Of a stretch of 42,683 nucleotides of DNA, positions 17,592 to 27,921 are shown piece after piece. This DNA is from Acidovorax sp. (lineage in GTDB: Bacteria; Pseudomonadota; Gammaproteobacteria; Burkholderiales; Burkholderiaceae_C), in contig JAITLO010000003.1 in NCBI GenBank assembly GCA_031277855.1, forward strand, positions 1-42,683, given 5' to 3'. Positions within the stretch are counted from its first letter, which is position 1. Every line of letters starts with the position of its first letter. Below the pieces are notes generated by a model, which did no database searches, was not told the origin of the DNA, and saw nothing but the letters and a program-made list of their open reading frames with translations. Position numbers and translations under genes: made by a program.

Positions 17592-20500
17592 ATGTTGAAA
17601 ATCTGGTCCAGCTTGCAGCGCTATGCCCGGCAGCTGCAACGCTTTGGGCGCCAATGGGCCCTGGCACTGCTGCTGCTTGGCCTGGCACTTTTACTGGGGG
17701 CCATCTGGTGGCTGGGGCCCCAATGGAGCTGGGGGACATACCAGCCTTTGGCCTCGCTGACGGCACGTGTGCTGACCACGGTCGTGCTGTTGGTGCTGCC
17801 TTTGCTGGCATGGGCGCTGCACTTGCGCCGACGCGCCATGCGGCTGGAGGCCGAGAAGCACAACGCGCAAGAACAAAAAATAGACCTGTGCTTGCGCTAT
17901 GTGCAGGCGCAGGAGCGTGATCTCGACCACAGCCTGGCCACGCTGCAAAGCAACTTCAAGGGCCGCAATGCCTTGTATCAGCTCCCCTGGTATCTGGTGC
18001 TGGGACAGGAAAACTCGGGCAAGACCAGCTTGGTCAATCGATCCGGGCAAAGTTTCTCGCTCACCGGAGAGCTCAAGGCTGGCAGCAGGCGCATGCAAGA
18101 AGATCCGGACAAGATCTACTCCATCGATTGGTGGATGGGCGAAGACGCTGTGTTGATCGACCCGCCGGGCGAGCTGATCAGCCAGCCACGCATTGGTGAG
18201 AACAAAGACGCTCAAGCCGCCGACGCCAGCAAGAGCGGCAAAGAACCAACCCCGCACACGCTCCGGCCTGCGCTGCAGTCCCGCCTGGCAGGGCTGCCGC
18301 AAGACCTGCATGCCCGCCTGTGGGACAGTTTTGTCGGTTGGCTGGGCCGCAATCGCAGCCGCAGACCACTCAATGGTGTGGTGCTGATGGTCAGCCTGGT
18401 CACCCTGGTGAACCAGACGCCGAGTGACCGCAAGGCACTGGCGGCACTGCTGCGCGCGCGCTTGGCGGAGCTGAGCCGTCAACTGGGTACACGCCCGCCG
18501 CTGTATGTGGTGCTGAGCAAGTTTGACCTGCTCGAAGGCTTTGAAACGCTGTTCTCGCGCTTGGGCAAATCGGCGCGTGAAGAAATCTTCGGCTTCAGCT
18601 TTTCGCTGGAATCCGTCCAGCACTACGACGCCTGGCTGGAGGAGCTGGGCAAGCATTACGACGATTTTCTGGCCCGGCTGAACGAGCGCATGTTTGACGC
18701 CATGGCCGATGTGCCCGAGCTGGCCCAGCGTGAGGCCCTGTACTCGCTCACCCGCCAGCTCTCGGGACTGCGGCCTGTTTTGCTGGGGTTTCTGGGCGAT
18801 GTGCTGTCCAGTGACCGTTACGTCACCCCGGCACTGCCGCGCGGCGTGTTCTTCTCCTCCGTCTACCAGCAAGGCGTGCTCAACAACGCCTTCATTGCCA
18901 AGGCCTCGCACACCTACGAGCTGCTCGAGCCCGTCAATTTCATGCACCCCAGTGGACGGGCATTGGTGTATTTTTCCCAGCAACTTTTCCAGCGTGTCAT
19001 TTATCCGGAGTCGGGCCTGGTTGGCGACAACCCCAAGGTCTTGGCCGAGAAAAAACGCGCTCTGGCTCTGCGCTTTGGTGTGGCCTCGGTGGCCAGTGTG
19101 CTGCTGATCGGCAGCTGGTACCACTATTACGCGCTCAACCGCGACAAGGCGTTGAATGTGCTCAAGCGCAGCCAGGCTTTTGGAGCCAATGCCATCGATG
19201 GCCAGCTGGACCCCACAGGCCGCAACCTCTTGCTGCCCTTGGACCAAATCAGCAGCGCCGTTGCCGTGTATGGCGACTACCGCAACGCCTGGCCCATGGT
19301 GGCCGACCTGGGCTTGTACCAGGGCCGAAAAATCGGGCCCAAGGTCGACCAGGCCTATCTGAGTTTGCTGTCACAGCGCTTCTTGCCCGCCCTCGCCAGT
19401 GGTGTGATGACGCAGCTGGACCGTGAAAGCGCGAACAGCGATGCGCAGCTGGCGGCCCTGCGGGTCTACCGCATAATCGAGGACCGCAGCAACCGCCGCC
19501 CACCTGTGGTGGAAAACTGGATGGCCCAGCAATGGCATACGGCCTTCCCGGGTGAGGACAGCGTACAGCGGGCGCTGATGCGCCATCTGAACTACGCCAT
19601 GCAATACGCCGATACGCAGCTGCCCCAATACCAGGCCCGGGTCGCCGACGTACAGCGTGAGCTGCGCACCATTCCGCTGCCCCAGCGCGTGTACATGACC
19701 ATGCGCCAGCAGGCAGGAGCCTCTTTGCGCGTTCCACTGAATCTACGCAACGAGATCGGGCCGGCCTTTGACATCGTCTACAAGCCCGAAATCACACGCA
19801 CCAGCGCATCGGGTGAGATGTCTGCCATCAATGGCCAGATCGATGCCTTGTTGACCGCCAAGGGCTACCGAGGCTACTTCGCCCCCCACAGCCAGGACCT
19901 GAGCGAGCTAGCCATGATTGACCAATGGGCCTTGGGTGAGCGACGCAATATCGACTACTCCGAAGCGGACAGACGTGCGCTGAGCGATCGCATTCGCGCC
20001 CTCTACAGCGGCGACTACATCGATACCTGGCGGGCCAACCTCAATGCCATGGAGGTACGCGACTTTCACGATCTGGCCCAGGCCGTCACGGTGCTGGGCA
20101 GTGTGACCAGCCCCGCAGCACCGCTGCGCCGCCTGGTGGAGACCGTGCGCGACAACAGCGAGCTGGGCAACAAGCCGCTGGCTGCCATTGCGGAAAAGGT
20201 CGATGGCGCAGCCCCCACCAGTGCCGCCGCTGCGAGCGACAAGCCCGCCGCCAAGCTGGAGGCCGAAGCGCTGCCGGTGACCAATATTGCACGCGCTTTT
20301 GCACCGCTGAACCAATTGCTGGAGGCCAAAGGCGAGCGCCCCCCTTATCTGGACGAAACCATGCTGGCCATCGCGGCCGTGCATGACACGGTGCGTGCCG
20401 TGCACGACAGCCCGGACCGCGGCAAGGCCGCTCTGGGCCTGGTGGTGGAGCGCTTCTCGCTGAAAGGCCCCGACCCCATTGCCAATCTGCAGCGTATTGC

Positions 20501-21374
20501 GGCCGGTCTGCCCGAGCCGCTGAACCACCAGGTCAGCAAGCTGGCCGAAGAATCCTCCCGCGTGGTGCTGGTGGAAGCGCTGCGCGAGCTGGAAAAACGC
20601 TGGGATGCCGATGTCTATCGCTTCTACCGCGAACGCCTGGCCAATCGCTACCCCTTTGCCCCGAGCAGCCGCGAGGAGGTGTCCCTGGACGACTTCACCG
20701 CCTTTTTCGGCCCCCAAGGCCGCTTGCAGCAATTCCGCGACAAATACCTGAACCTGTTTGTGCGCGACAACCTGGAAGCGCTGTACTCCGAGCGCAGTGG
20801 CGGCTATCTGATACGCAGCGATATGCTCAGCCAGCTGGAAGCGGCCGACAAGATCAGCGATGCCTTCTTCAACAGCCGCGGTCAGCTCGGGGTGCAGTTC
20901 TATGTGGAGCCTCTGGGCCTGGCCAGCAACAAGCGCAGCAGCTCGCTCAGCGTGGAAGGCCAACTCGTCACCTACAGCCATGGTGCCACCTCCAGCACGG
21001 CGCTGATCTGGCCCAACACCCTGGCATCCAGCAACGAAAGCCGTATGACCCTGGTGAACGCCGGCGGCGGCAGCACAGGTCTGGTCTATCGCGGCCCCTG
21101 GTCGCTGTTCCGCCTGCTCAGCCAGGCCAGCCTGAATGGCGCAGCCGGCAGCAGCGTAGACATCAGCTTTGCCGCACCCGATGGCGGTATGCGCTACCGC
21201 CTCAGCACGGAAAAAGCCAACACCCCCTTCACCCAGCCATTGTTCAAGGGATTTACCTTGCCCCATGCGCTGCTGCAAGACGGAGCACACGCCCGCGTTG
21301 AAGCCGGTGGGGAACAGGGCTTCAAGCCCTCTCTCAGAGCCACTCCCCCCGTAGTGGCAACCAACAAGCGCTGA
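17592..21374 (+). CDS. tssM: T6SS membrane-complex protein TssM (IcmF family)
   Basis: A 1260-residue IcmF-family protein that spans the inner membrane and reaches through the periplasm to TssJ. Two N-terminal transmembrane helices (about 23-42 and 57-76) are followed by a cytoplasmic NTPase domain with Walker A GQENSGKT (about 138-145), then a third transmembrane helix near 490-512 (FGVASVASVLLIGSWYHYY) and a large periplasmic region with the TssJ-binding C-terminal beta domain (about 1100-1230, including AAPDGGMRYRLS). Length is within the family's 1100-1300 range. It is the last gene of the rightward operon, with a strong hairpin just after it. Confidence 0.97.
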   Translation: MLKIWSSLQRYARQLQRFGRQWALALLLLGLALLLGAIWWLGPQWSWGTYQPLASLTARVLTTVVLLVLPLLAWALHLRRRAMRLEAEKHNAQEQKIDLCLRYVQAQERDLDHSLATLQSNFKGRNALYQLPWYLVLGQENSGKTSLVNRSGQSFSLTGELKAGSRRMQEDPDKIYSIDWWMGEDAVLIDPPGELISQPRIGENKDAQAADASKSGKEPTPHTLRPALQSRLAGLPQDLHARLWDSFVGWLGRNRSRRPLNGVVLMVSLVTLVNQTPSDRKALAALLRARLAELSRQLGTRPPLYVVLSKFDLLEGFETLFSRLGKSAREEIFGFSFSLESVQHYDAWLEELGKHYDDFLARLNERMFDAMADVPELAQREALYSLTRQLSGLRPVLLGFLGDVLSSDRYVTPALPRGVFFSSVYQQGVLNNAFIAKASHTYELLEPVNFMHPSGRALVYFSQQLFQRVIYPESGLVGDNPKVLAEKKRALALRFGVASVASVLLIGSWYHYYALNRDKALNVLKRSQAFGANAIDGQLDPTGRNLLLPLDQISSAVAVYGDYRNAWPMVADLGLYQGRKIGPKVDQAYLSLLSQRFLPALASGVMTQLDRESANSDAQLAALRVYRIIEDRSNRRPPVVENWMAQQWHTAFPGEDSVQRALMRHLNYAMQYADTQLPQYQARVADVQRELRTIPLPQRVYMTMRQQAGASLRVPLNLRNEIGPAFDIVYKPEITRTSASGEMSAINGQIDALLTAKGYRGYFAPHSQDLSELAMIDQWALGERRNIDYSEADRRALSDRIRALYSGDYIDTWRANLNAMEVRDFHDLAQAVTVLGSVTSPAAPLRRLVETVRDNSELGNKPLAAIAEKVDGAAPTSAAAASDKPAAKLEAEALPVTNIARAFAPLNQLLEAKGERPPYLDETMLAIAAVHDTVRAVHDSPDRGKAALGLVVERFSLKGPDPIANLQRIAAGLPEPLNHQVSKLAEESSRVVLVEALRELEKRWDADVYRFYRERLANRYPFAPSSREEVSLDDFTAFFGPQGRLQQFRDKYLNLFVRDNLEALYSERSGGYLIRSDMLSQLEAADKISDAFFNSRGQLGVQFYVEPLGLASNKRSSSLSVEGQLVTYSHGATSSTALIWPNTLASSNESRMTLVNAGGGSTGLVYRGPWSLFRLLSQASLNGAAGSSVDISFAAPDGGMRYRLSTEKANTPFTQPLFKGFTLPHALLQDGAHARVEAGGEQGFKPSLRATPPVVATNKR

Positions 21375-21384
21375 GATAAAGCAT

Positions 21385-21420
21385 GGCCTGGAATACGCAA
21401 CATCATGCGTACTCCAGGCC
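21385..21420. terminator. Shared hairpin between convergent tssM and dctD
   Basis: Arms at 21385-21399 and 21406-21420 pair over 15 bp with one G-T-type mismatch around the 6-nt loop ACATCA. It lies 10 bp after the tssM stop and 27 bp after the dctD stop on the other strand, so it can end transcripts from both sides. There is no clear T-run on either side, so it may need help from Rho or only protect RNA ends. Confidence 0.65.
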
Positions 21421-21447
21421 TGCGCTGTCATGTCACGCCCTCAAAAG

Positions 21448-22804
<1,357 letters not shown>

Positions 22805-22821
<17 letters not shown>

Positions 22822-24814
22822 TATCTGGTGTGTGCGGCGTGGCAGGCGCCAGAGGCAACACCAGCGTGAAGATAGCTCCGCCCTGGGGGTGGTTCGCGCC
22901 GGAGAGGCTGCCGCCGCAGTCACGCACAATGCCCGCCGACAGCGGCAGGCCTAAGCCCAGGCCCACGCCGGGATCCTTGGTGGTGAAGAAAGGCTCGAAC
23001 AAATGGGCCTGTACGGCATCGCTCAGGCCGGGGCCATGGTCACGCACACACAGCAGCACCTGATGGCCTTGGGTGCGGCAATGCAGCTCCAGGCAGGGGT
23101 GCTCCATGCCCTCCATGGCGTCCAGGGCGTTGTGGATCAGATTGACCAGCACCTGCTCGATGCGGTTGCCATCGCACCAGGCCACGGGTTCGGGCCTGGC
23201 CATGTCAAAGCGCAGTTGCACACCGCCGCGCTGGACCCGGGCCTCCAGCACGGACAGCGCGTTGTCCAGCGCCTGGCCCAAAGGCACACGCTGGCGCTCA
23301 CCACTGGATTTACGGGCAAAGTTGCGCAGCTGGCCGGTGATGTGGCCCATGCGATCGGCCAGTTGGGACATGCGCTCCAGATTGACCCGGGTGGTGGCGG
23401 TGTCGCCGCGCTCCAGAAACTTCAGGCTGTTGCCCGAGAGGGTGCGCAGCGCCGTCAGCGGCTGGTTGAGCTCATGGGCAATGCCGGTAGAAAGCTGCCC
23501 TATTACCGCCAGCTTGCCGGCCTGCACCAGCTCGTCCTGGGCGGCGCGCAAGGTGGCTTCGGTGCGTATGCGCTCGGCCACTTCGTCTTGCAACTGCTGG
23601 TTGGCAGCAGACAGATCGGCCGTACGCCGTGCCACCTTGCGCTCCAGCACATCGTTGGCCGCTTGCAGCGCCTCACGGGCAGCCAGGCGATCACGCAGGT
23701 GGCGGCGGCGCTCGTTGAGCATCAAGGCCAGCAGCGACAAAAACGCCGCCGCAATGGCCGCAGCCAGCGCGCGGCTTTGTGCCACTTGCTCCACCTGCTC
23801 CAAATGGGAGAGCACGGTCAGCGTCCACGGCGTGCCGGGCAGCAGGCGCGACTGCGCCAGAAACTGGCCGCTGACGGGGAATATGGTGGCCATTTCCTGG
23901 CCGTTGCGGGCCAGGCGCACCAGGCGTGCGCCATTGCCCAGCTCCCGCACAATTTGCAGGCCCAGAGGTTGCAGCGCTCGGCGGCTGTACTGCTGCGATT
24001 GCTCGAAGGCAGCGCGTGCTGCATCGTCCAACGGGCGCAGGGTGCTGAATTTCCAGTCCGACACCGAACTGAGAATGGCCACCCCATGCTCGTCGCTGAC
24101 CAGCACCGGCGCCTCCACCGTGGCCCAGGATTGCTCCAGCTGGTCTAGGCTGACCTTGATGACGGCCACACCCAGGGTTTGCTGGTTGTCGCTCAGAGCC
24201 GAGGCCAGGTAATAACCGGGCTCACCACGTGTGGTGCCTATGCCAAAGACCCGGCCGCTGCCATTGCGCATGGCATCCAGAAAATAGGGACGAAAAGACA
24301 GGTCCTCCCCCAGATAACCGTCGGCCCGCCGCCAGTTGCTGGCTGCCACCACCCTGCCCTGGGTATTGATCACATAGGCCGCCAGCGTCCCAGCACGCTC
24401 GTTGAGCTGCTCCAAATAGCTGTTGACCTTGACCGCATAGCTGGCACGTGCTGCCTCATCACTGGCCGGGGCCAGCAGGCCTTGCACATCGGACTCCAGC
24501 TCCAGCACGCCGGGCAGAAAAGCGTATTTGCCAATTTCGCGCTGCAGGCTGGCTGCATACAGATCCAGCCGGTGCATGCCGGTGGCCCGCACCTCGGCCA
24601 GACCCATGCGCTGGGCCAGTTGGTAGGCCGCCAGGCCGCTGAGTGCCATCAGGCCAAGGACCAGCACGGTAAGCAGCAGGCGGCGCAACCGGCGGTGCCA
24701 GGAAGGAGAAGGAGGTGTTTCTTGTGCCACAAGCAATGCTAGCAGCGACACGGCAGGCTCAGGCACTGCCTCGTGCGCTGCGGTGGCGGGCTGCAAGGAC
24801 TCAGGCACGCGCAC
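22805..24814 (-). CDS. dctB: C4-dicarboxylate sensor histidine kinase DctB
   Basis: A 669-residue membrane sensor. A first transmembrane helix (about 47-68) leads to a periplasmic double-Cache sensor domain (about 70-350, with the family-like YLGEDLSFRPYFLDAM and GEPGYYLASA segments that bind dicarboxylates such as succinate), a second transmembrane helix (about 352-375), a coiled-coil stretch, the dimerisation/phosphoacceptor motif IAHELNQPL (His near 446), and the ATPase domain with N-box NLIHNALDAME and G-boxes DHGPGLS and GLGLGLPLS. The start is a GTG directly abutting the dctA stop (TGAGTG). It overlaps dctD, so sensor and regulator are made together. Confidence 0.94.
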
Positions 24815-26197
24815 TCAAGACGGCTGACGCTGGCCGGGTGTGGCCTCGCTGGCCATCTGCACAGACAGGCCAGGTGCAACAGGCTCGGCTGCAGCAACAA
24901 CAGCAGGCTGTATGGGCGCAGCCTGTGTGAGCACGGCCTCGTCGTCGTCATCCGTCAACACGGCATTGGGGTCGACGGCACCTTCCCACTTGGCCACCAC
25001 GGCGGTGGCAATCGCATTGCCCAGCACATTGGTGAAAGTGCGGCCCATGTCCAGGAAATGGTCGATACCCAGAATCAGCAAGATGCCAGCCTCGGGCAGG
25101 TTGAACATGGGTAGCACGGCGGCCACCACCACCAGCGAAGCGCGCGGCACACCGGCAATACCCTTGCTGGAGACCATCAGCACCAGCAGCATGGTGATCT
25201 GCGAGGCCAGCGACATCTCGATGCCATAGGCCTGGGCAATAAAGATCGCCAAGAAGGTGGTGTAGATCATCGAGCCGTCAAGGTTGAACGAGTAGCCCAG
25301 GGGCAGCACAAAAGCCGTTACGCGCGGCTTGATGCCAAAGCGCTCGAGCTGCTCCATCAGCTTGGGGTAGGTCGATTCACTGCTGGCCGTGGAAAAGCCC
25401 ACCAGCAGCGGACCACGGATCAGCTTGATCAGGCGGAACACATCCTTGCCCAACACCAGATAGCCTGCACCCACCAGCAGCATCCACAGCACGGCAAGTG
25501 CCGCATAAAAGCTCAGCATGAACTTGCCGAACACCGACAACATGCCCAGGCCTTCGACGGTGATGGCTCCAGCCACAGCGCCAAACACACCCACAGGTGC
25601 GAAGCGCATCACATAGTCGGTGACCTTGAGCATCACATGCACCACTTCGTCCATGGTGTTGACCAGGGAGCGTGCAGATTGGTGGTGCAACTGGCCCAGC
25701 GCAATGCCGAAGAACAACGCAAACACCAGAATCTGCAGCACCTCATTGGTCGCCATGGCTTCAAAGAAGTTCTTGGGGAAGACATGGGTGATGAAGTTCT
25801 TCAGATTCAGCGAAGAGGTCTGCAGGCCCAGGGTCTCGGTGCTCTGCGGCAGCGGCACGCCCAGGTTGTGACCGGGCTGCAGCACATTGGCCAGCACCAA
25901 GCCGATGGCCAGCGAGCAGAACGAGGCCATGATGAACCAGCCCAAGGCACGGCTGCCTATGCGGCCCACGGTCTTGGCATCACCCATATTGGCCAGGCCC
26001 ACCACCAAGGTGGAAAACACCAGAGGCGCAATGATCATCTTGATCATGCGCAGAAAAATATCGGCCAGCAGTGTGAAATAGCCAGCCAGATCGTGGGCAG
26101 CCTCACTGTCTGGTACCAGGCGGTGGCAAACATAGCCCACCAAGACGCCGGCCACCAAAGCGACCAGGACCATCGAGGTCAAACGGTTGAGTTTCAT
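24815..26197 (-). CDS. dctA: C4-dicarboxylate transporter DctA
   Basis: A 460-residue sodium or proton:dicarboxylate symporter (DAACS family) for succinate, fumarate and malate in the inner membrane. The opening VLVALVAGVLVGY, DIFLRMIKMIIAPLVFSTLVVGLA, the hairpin serine-rich motif STASSEST, the GYSFNLDGSMIY motif and SSKGIAGVPRASLVVVAAVL are all diagnostic of this fold, with about eight transmembrane helices. The last 45 residues are an acidic and then Ala/Pro-rich cytoplasmic tail. It is the first gene of the operon and lies behind a sigma-54 promoter with two upstream sites. Confidence 0.96.
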   Translation of the reverse strand: MKLNRLTSMVLVALVAGVLVGYVCHRLVPDSEAAHDLAGYFTLLADIFLRMIKMIIAPLVFSTLVVGLANMGDAKTVGRIGSRALGWFIMASFCSLAIGLVLANVLQPGHNLGVPLPQSTETLGLQTSSLNLKNFITHVFPKNFFEAMATNEVLQILVFALFFGIALGQLHHQSARSLVNTMDEVVHVMLKVTDYVMRFAPVGVFGAVAGAITVEGLGMLSVFGKFMLSFYAALAVLWMLLVGAGYLVLGKDVFRLIKLIRGPLLVGFSTASSESTYPKLMEQLERFGIKPRVTAFVLPLGYSFNLDGSMIYTTFLAIFIAQAYGIEMSLASQITMLLVLMVSSKGIAGVPRASLVVVAAVLPMFNLPEAGILLILGIDHFLDMGRTFTNVLGNAIATAVVAKWEGAVDPNAVLTDDDDEAVLTQAAPIQPAVVAAAEPVAPGLSVQMASEATPGQRQPS

Positions 26198-26358
26198 GCG
26201 AGTCTATCGTCGTGTAGTTGTCGAACTGGAAAGCACATCGGCGGGTCCTGCCCACCACACCACACCTCGCAAAAGCGGCCAGGCCACTTGCCAGGTGCCG
26301 GCGTGTCTCCCGGCTTCACATGCCAGCCGACTTGTGGCCGCTGGCGTGCATGCGCTTT

Positions 26359-26374
26359 TGCAAACGCCGTGCCA
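26359..26374 (-). promoter_or_regulatory. Sigma-54 (-24/-12) promoter of dctA
   Basis: On the minus strand the sequence reads TGGCACGGCGTTTGCA, which matches the consensus TGGCACG-N4-TTGCA with the correct spacing of GG and GC. Transcription should start about 12 bp past the GC, near 26347, giving a leader of about 150 nt before the dctA start. The agreement with the presence of dctD, a sigma-54 activator, in the same operon is strong support. Confidence 0.9.
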
Positions 26375-26438
26375 GCCACTCACATCGCGCTAAGCCACTG
26401 ATTTGTTTATGCGTTGCTAACTTTCTTGCATGAAGACA

Positions 26439-26452
26439 GACGGTTTCCCGAC
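26439..26452. promoter_or_regulatory. DctD upstream activator site candidate, proximal
   Basis: GACGGTTTCCCGAC, an inverted repeat that in reverse complement reads GTCGGGAAACCGTC. It matches the distal site at 10 of 14 positions (TCGG-NAAA-CCG core). Its centre is about 98 bp upstream of the predicted start of transcription. Confidence 0.65.
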
Positions 26453-26471
26453 CCGCAAGAATCCCTAAATA

Positions 26472-26485
26472 TTCGGAAAACCGAA
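26472..26485. promoter_or_regulatory. DctD upstream activator site candidate, distal
   Basis: TTCGGAAAACCGAA, a perfect palindrome with 5-bp arms. Its centre lies 33 bp from that of the proximal site, close to three helix turns, so two DctD dimers could bind on the same DNA face. Its centre is about 131 bp upstream of the predicted transcription start. Confidence 0.7.
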
Positions 26486-26785
26486 CGAATACAAACTTAT
26501 GCTCGCGGCCAATATATGGATCAAGCAGGGTCCAGACATCCCCACACAAATGCGCCGCAGCACGGCCCATGCCGACTGTTGAGCGTTCTTGGATTTTTCA
26601 CGTTTTGCTATGCAGCAACCGACTTCCCTGTCCACGCGCGCAATACACGTCGTCCAGGCCTGCCCACTGCGGGCCTTTCTATTTCTGGATCGCTCAGTGG
26701 CCACCACCAGACCCAGCACCCAGGTCACAGTCTCGTAACAACTTTGCGTCACCGTTGTAGCGAGCCAACCCAAGCAAGGAGAACC
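26486..26785. other. Non-coding stretch with one terminator-like hairpin
   Basis: No convincing gene is seen between the dctA control region and the small Cys-rich gene. Open frames here read through a hairpin and lack ribosome binding sites. The one clear element is GGCCTGC-CCACT-GCGGGCC at 26657-26675 followed by TTTCTATTT, a terminator-like structure reading rightward, similar in shape to the other phage-region hairpins. Confidence 0.5.
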
Positions 26786-26983
26786 ATGCGCAGTCCCAAA
26801 AAAGGCAGAGCCCCCATGCGACTTCAAGACCTCGCCGATACCATCGATTGCATTCAATGCAGCAAGAAAAAACCGGCCTCAGGCTCCCGCCTTTTCCATG
26901 CGTGTCATGTTTGTAGTGACTGCTCACAAAAACTGGCCCTGCTCCCTGGAGCGCAAACCCAGATGAGCTGTCCCGCGCACTGA
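26786..26983 (+). CDS. Small Cys-rich zinc-finger-like protein (phage-like)
   Basis: A 65-residue protein with a strong ribosome binding site (AAGGAGAACC before the ATG). It is basic at the N terminus (MRSPKKGRAPMRL) and contains CIQC near 31-34 and ACHVCSDC near 49-56, spaced as in a small treble-clef or zinc-ribbon fold. A second in-frame ATG (MRLQDLADTID) could be the true start. I do not recognise the family; such small Cys-rich proteins are common in prophages, and the neighbouring excisionase and integrase remnants suit that origin. A terminator follows 21 bp after the stop. Confidence 0.6.
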   Translation: MRSPKKGRAPMRLQDLADTIDCIQCSKKKPASGSRLFHACHVCSDCSQKLALLPGAQTQMSCPAH

Positions 26984-27003
26984 TCCATCCCTCCAACACA
27001 TCC

Positions 27004-27029
27004 AGCCCCGTCACCGTGCGGGGCTTTTT
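27004..27029 (+). terminator. Rho-independent terminator
   Basis: Stem AGCCCCG (27004-27010) and CGGGGCT (27019-27025), 8-nt loop, followed by TTTTTATT. It ends the transcript of the small Cys-rich gene. Confidence 0.85.
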
Positions 27030-27291
27030 ATTCGGAGCAGCAAGACCAAGCAGCCCACCGGGCAACCCCACCCACGAGAATCCCGCCGCCGCCAGTGCCC
27101 CCGAATGGGTTCTGGCGAGCAAGTACGAGGAAATGACAGGCGTCATCCGCGAAACCGTCAAGCAGCGGAAGAAAACCGGCACTTGGAAAATCGGCCAGCA
27201 GGTTGCTGTCGTTTCCCGCCGTCTCTACGTCAACATCAAGGCAGCAGACCAATGGATAAAAGACCAAAGCTCGAAACACCACCCGGCATAA
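27016..27291 (+). CDS. Excisionase-like protein, start unclear
   Basis: An open frame of about 91 codons. Only its last 70 or so look like protein: from APEWVLASKYEEMTGV (near 27098) to NIKAADQWIKDQ it resembles small phage excisionase/DNA-binding proteins with a winged-helix domain, often found directly upstream of integrase genes. It overlaps the integrase start by 40 bp, the usual arrangement. The frame has no ATG before EEMTG; the only start before that is a GTG inside the preceding terminator. The gene is therefore either 5'-truncated or uses an unusual start, and it is probably not active. Confidence 0.5.
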   Translation: MRGFLFGAARPSSPPGNPTHENPAAASAPEWVLASKYEEMTGVIRETVKQRKKTGTWKIGQQVAVVSRRLYVNIKAADQWIKDQSSKHHPA

Positions 27292-27612
27292 CCATCCGCC
27301 AATTTGTCACCGGCGACCGGATTCAAATTGCTTTCTCCTACCAGGGCAAGGAGTGCCGCGAGATGCTCCCCCCTGGCCCGGTGAACAAATCCAGCATTCA
27401 GCGCGCAGCCGTTTTGCGCGAAGACATTCGCGACAAGATCAAGGCCGGCGATTTTGATTACGCCGACTTCTTCCCCGACAGCCCCAGGGCTGGCGTCAGC
27501 AAGAAAAAATCGGGCCTGATGCGCAGGCTGCTGCAGAACCAGCTGGAGATCTACGAGCGCCAGGTACAGAACGGGCAAATGTCCCCGTCCACCTACAACG
27601 GCTACGCCAAGG
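27252..27612 (+). pseudogene. Integrase fragment, N-terminal arm-binding domain only
   Basis: Starts ATG at 27252 as MDKRPKLETPPGITIRQF and carries the N-terminal arm-type DNA-binding domain of tyrosine recombinases (RIQIAFSYQGKECRE, about residues 20-34; FDYADFFPDSPRA, about 73-85). It proceeds to the start of the core-binding domain at STYNGYAK (about 112-119) and then stops resembling integrase. The catalytic domain with its Arg-His-Arg-Tyr residues is absent; the frame simply runs on without homology. A deletion has joined this piece to the end of an H-NS-like gene. This is strong evidence for a dead prophage or integrative element. Confidence 0.8.
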
Positions 27613-27616
27613 TGAG

Positions 27617-27715
27617 CGCAACCCGGAAACCGGGGACGCCTGGACTGGGCGCGGCAAGGAGCCGGTCTGGATTCGCGGCTTGGCCCGTGAGGCCTTTCTT
27701 ATCACGGCGGCCTAA
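27617..27715 (+). pseudogene. H-NS-family protein, C-terminal fragment
   Basis: In a different frame from the integrase remnant, the DNA encodes 32 codons reading RNPETGDAWTGRGKEPVWIR and then GLAREAFLI to a TAA stop. This is the C-terminal DNA-binding motif of H-NS-like proteins (pattern Y-R-P-TG-TW-GRG--P-W). No start or N-terminal oligomerisation domain is present, so it is the 3' tail of a gene left by the deletion. H-NS-like genes are common in Burkholderiales phages and islands. A terminator 66 bp downstream may have been its own. Confidence 0.65.
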
Positions 27716-27780
27716 AGATCAGCGGCGCACAGTCGATAAATCAAACATCGGAGTACGCGCCAAGTCTAGGCGGTGCCCCA

Positions 27781-27813
27781 AGCCCCTGGATGTGCGAGCT
27801 CCAGGGGCTTTTT
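27781..27813 (+). terminator. Strong rho-independent terminator
   Basis: Perfect 10-bp stem AGCCCCTGGA (27781-27790) with TCCAGGGGCT (27800-27809), 9-nt loop, and a T-run with TTTTTATTT. It separates the integrase/H-NS remnant from the AT-rich adhesin gene. Confidence 0.9.
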
Positions 27814-27921
27814 ATTTCATTCAACATTTGGATGCAAGTACTCACTTTTATATTAATCATTGACCTTCAAAATAAGAATATTCCTAAATTATTAAATCAA
27901 TCAATACCTATAATCAAATTC

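Noticed and set aside
26414..26983. Open frame of 189 codons running through the dctA upstream region
   Set aside because: It starts at a TTG inside the activator sites and reads through a hairpin; only the last 65 codons, behind their own AAGGAG, look like a gene.
27790..27921. Longer start for the adhesin gene
   Set aside because: The upstream part begins within the terminator stem and would place extra residues ahead of a good signal peptide.
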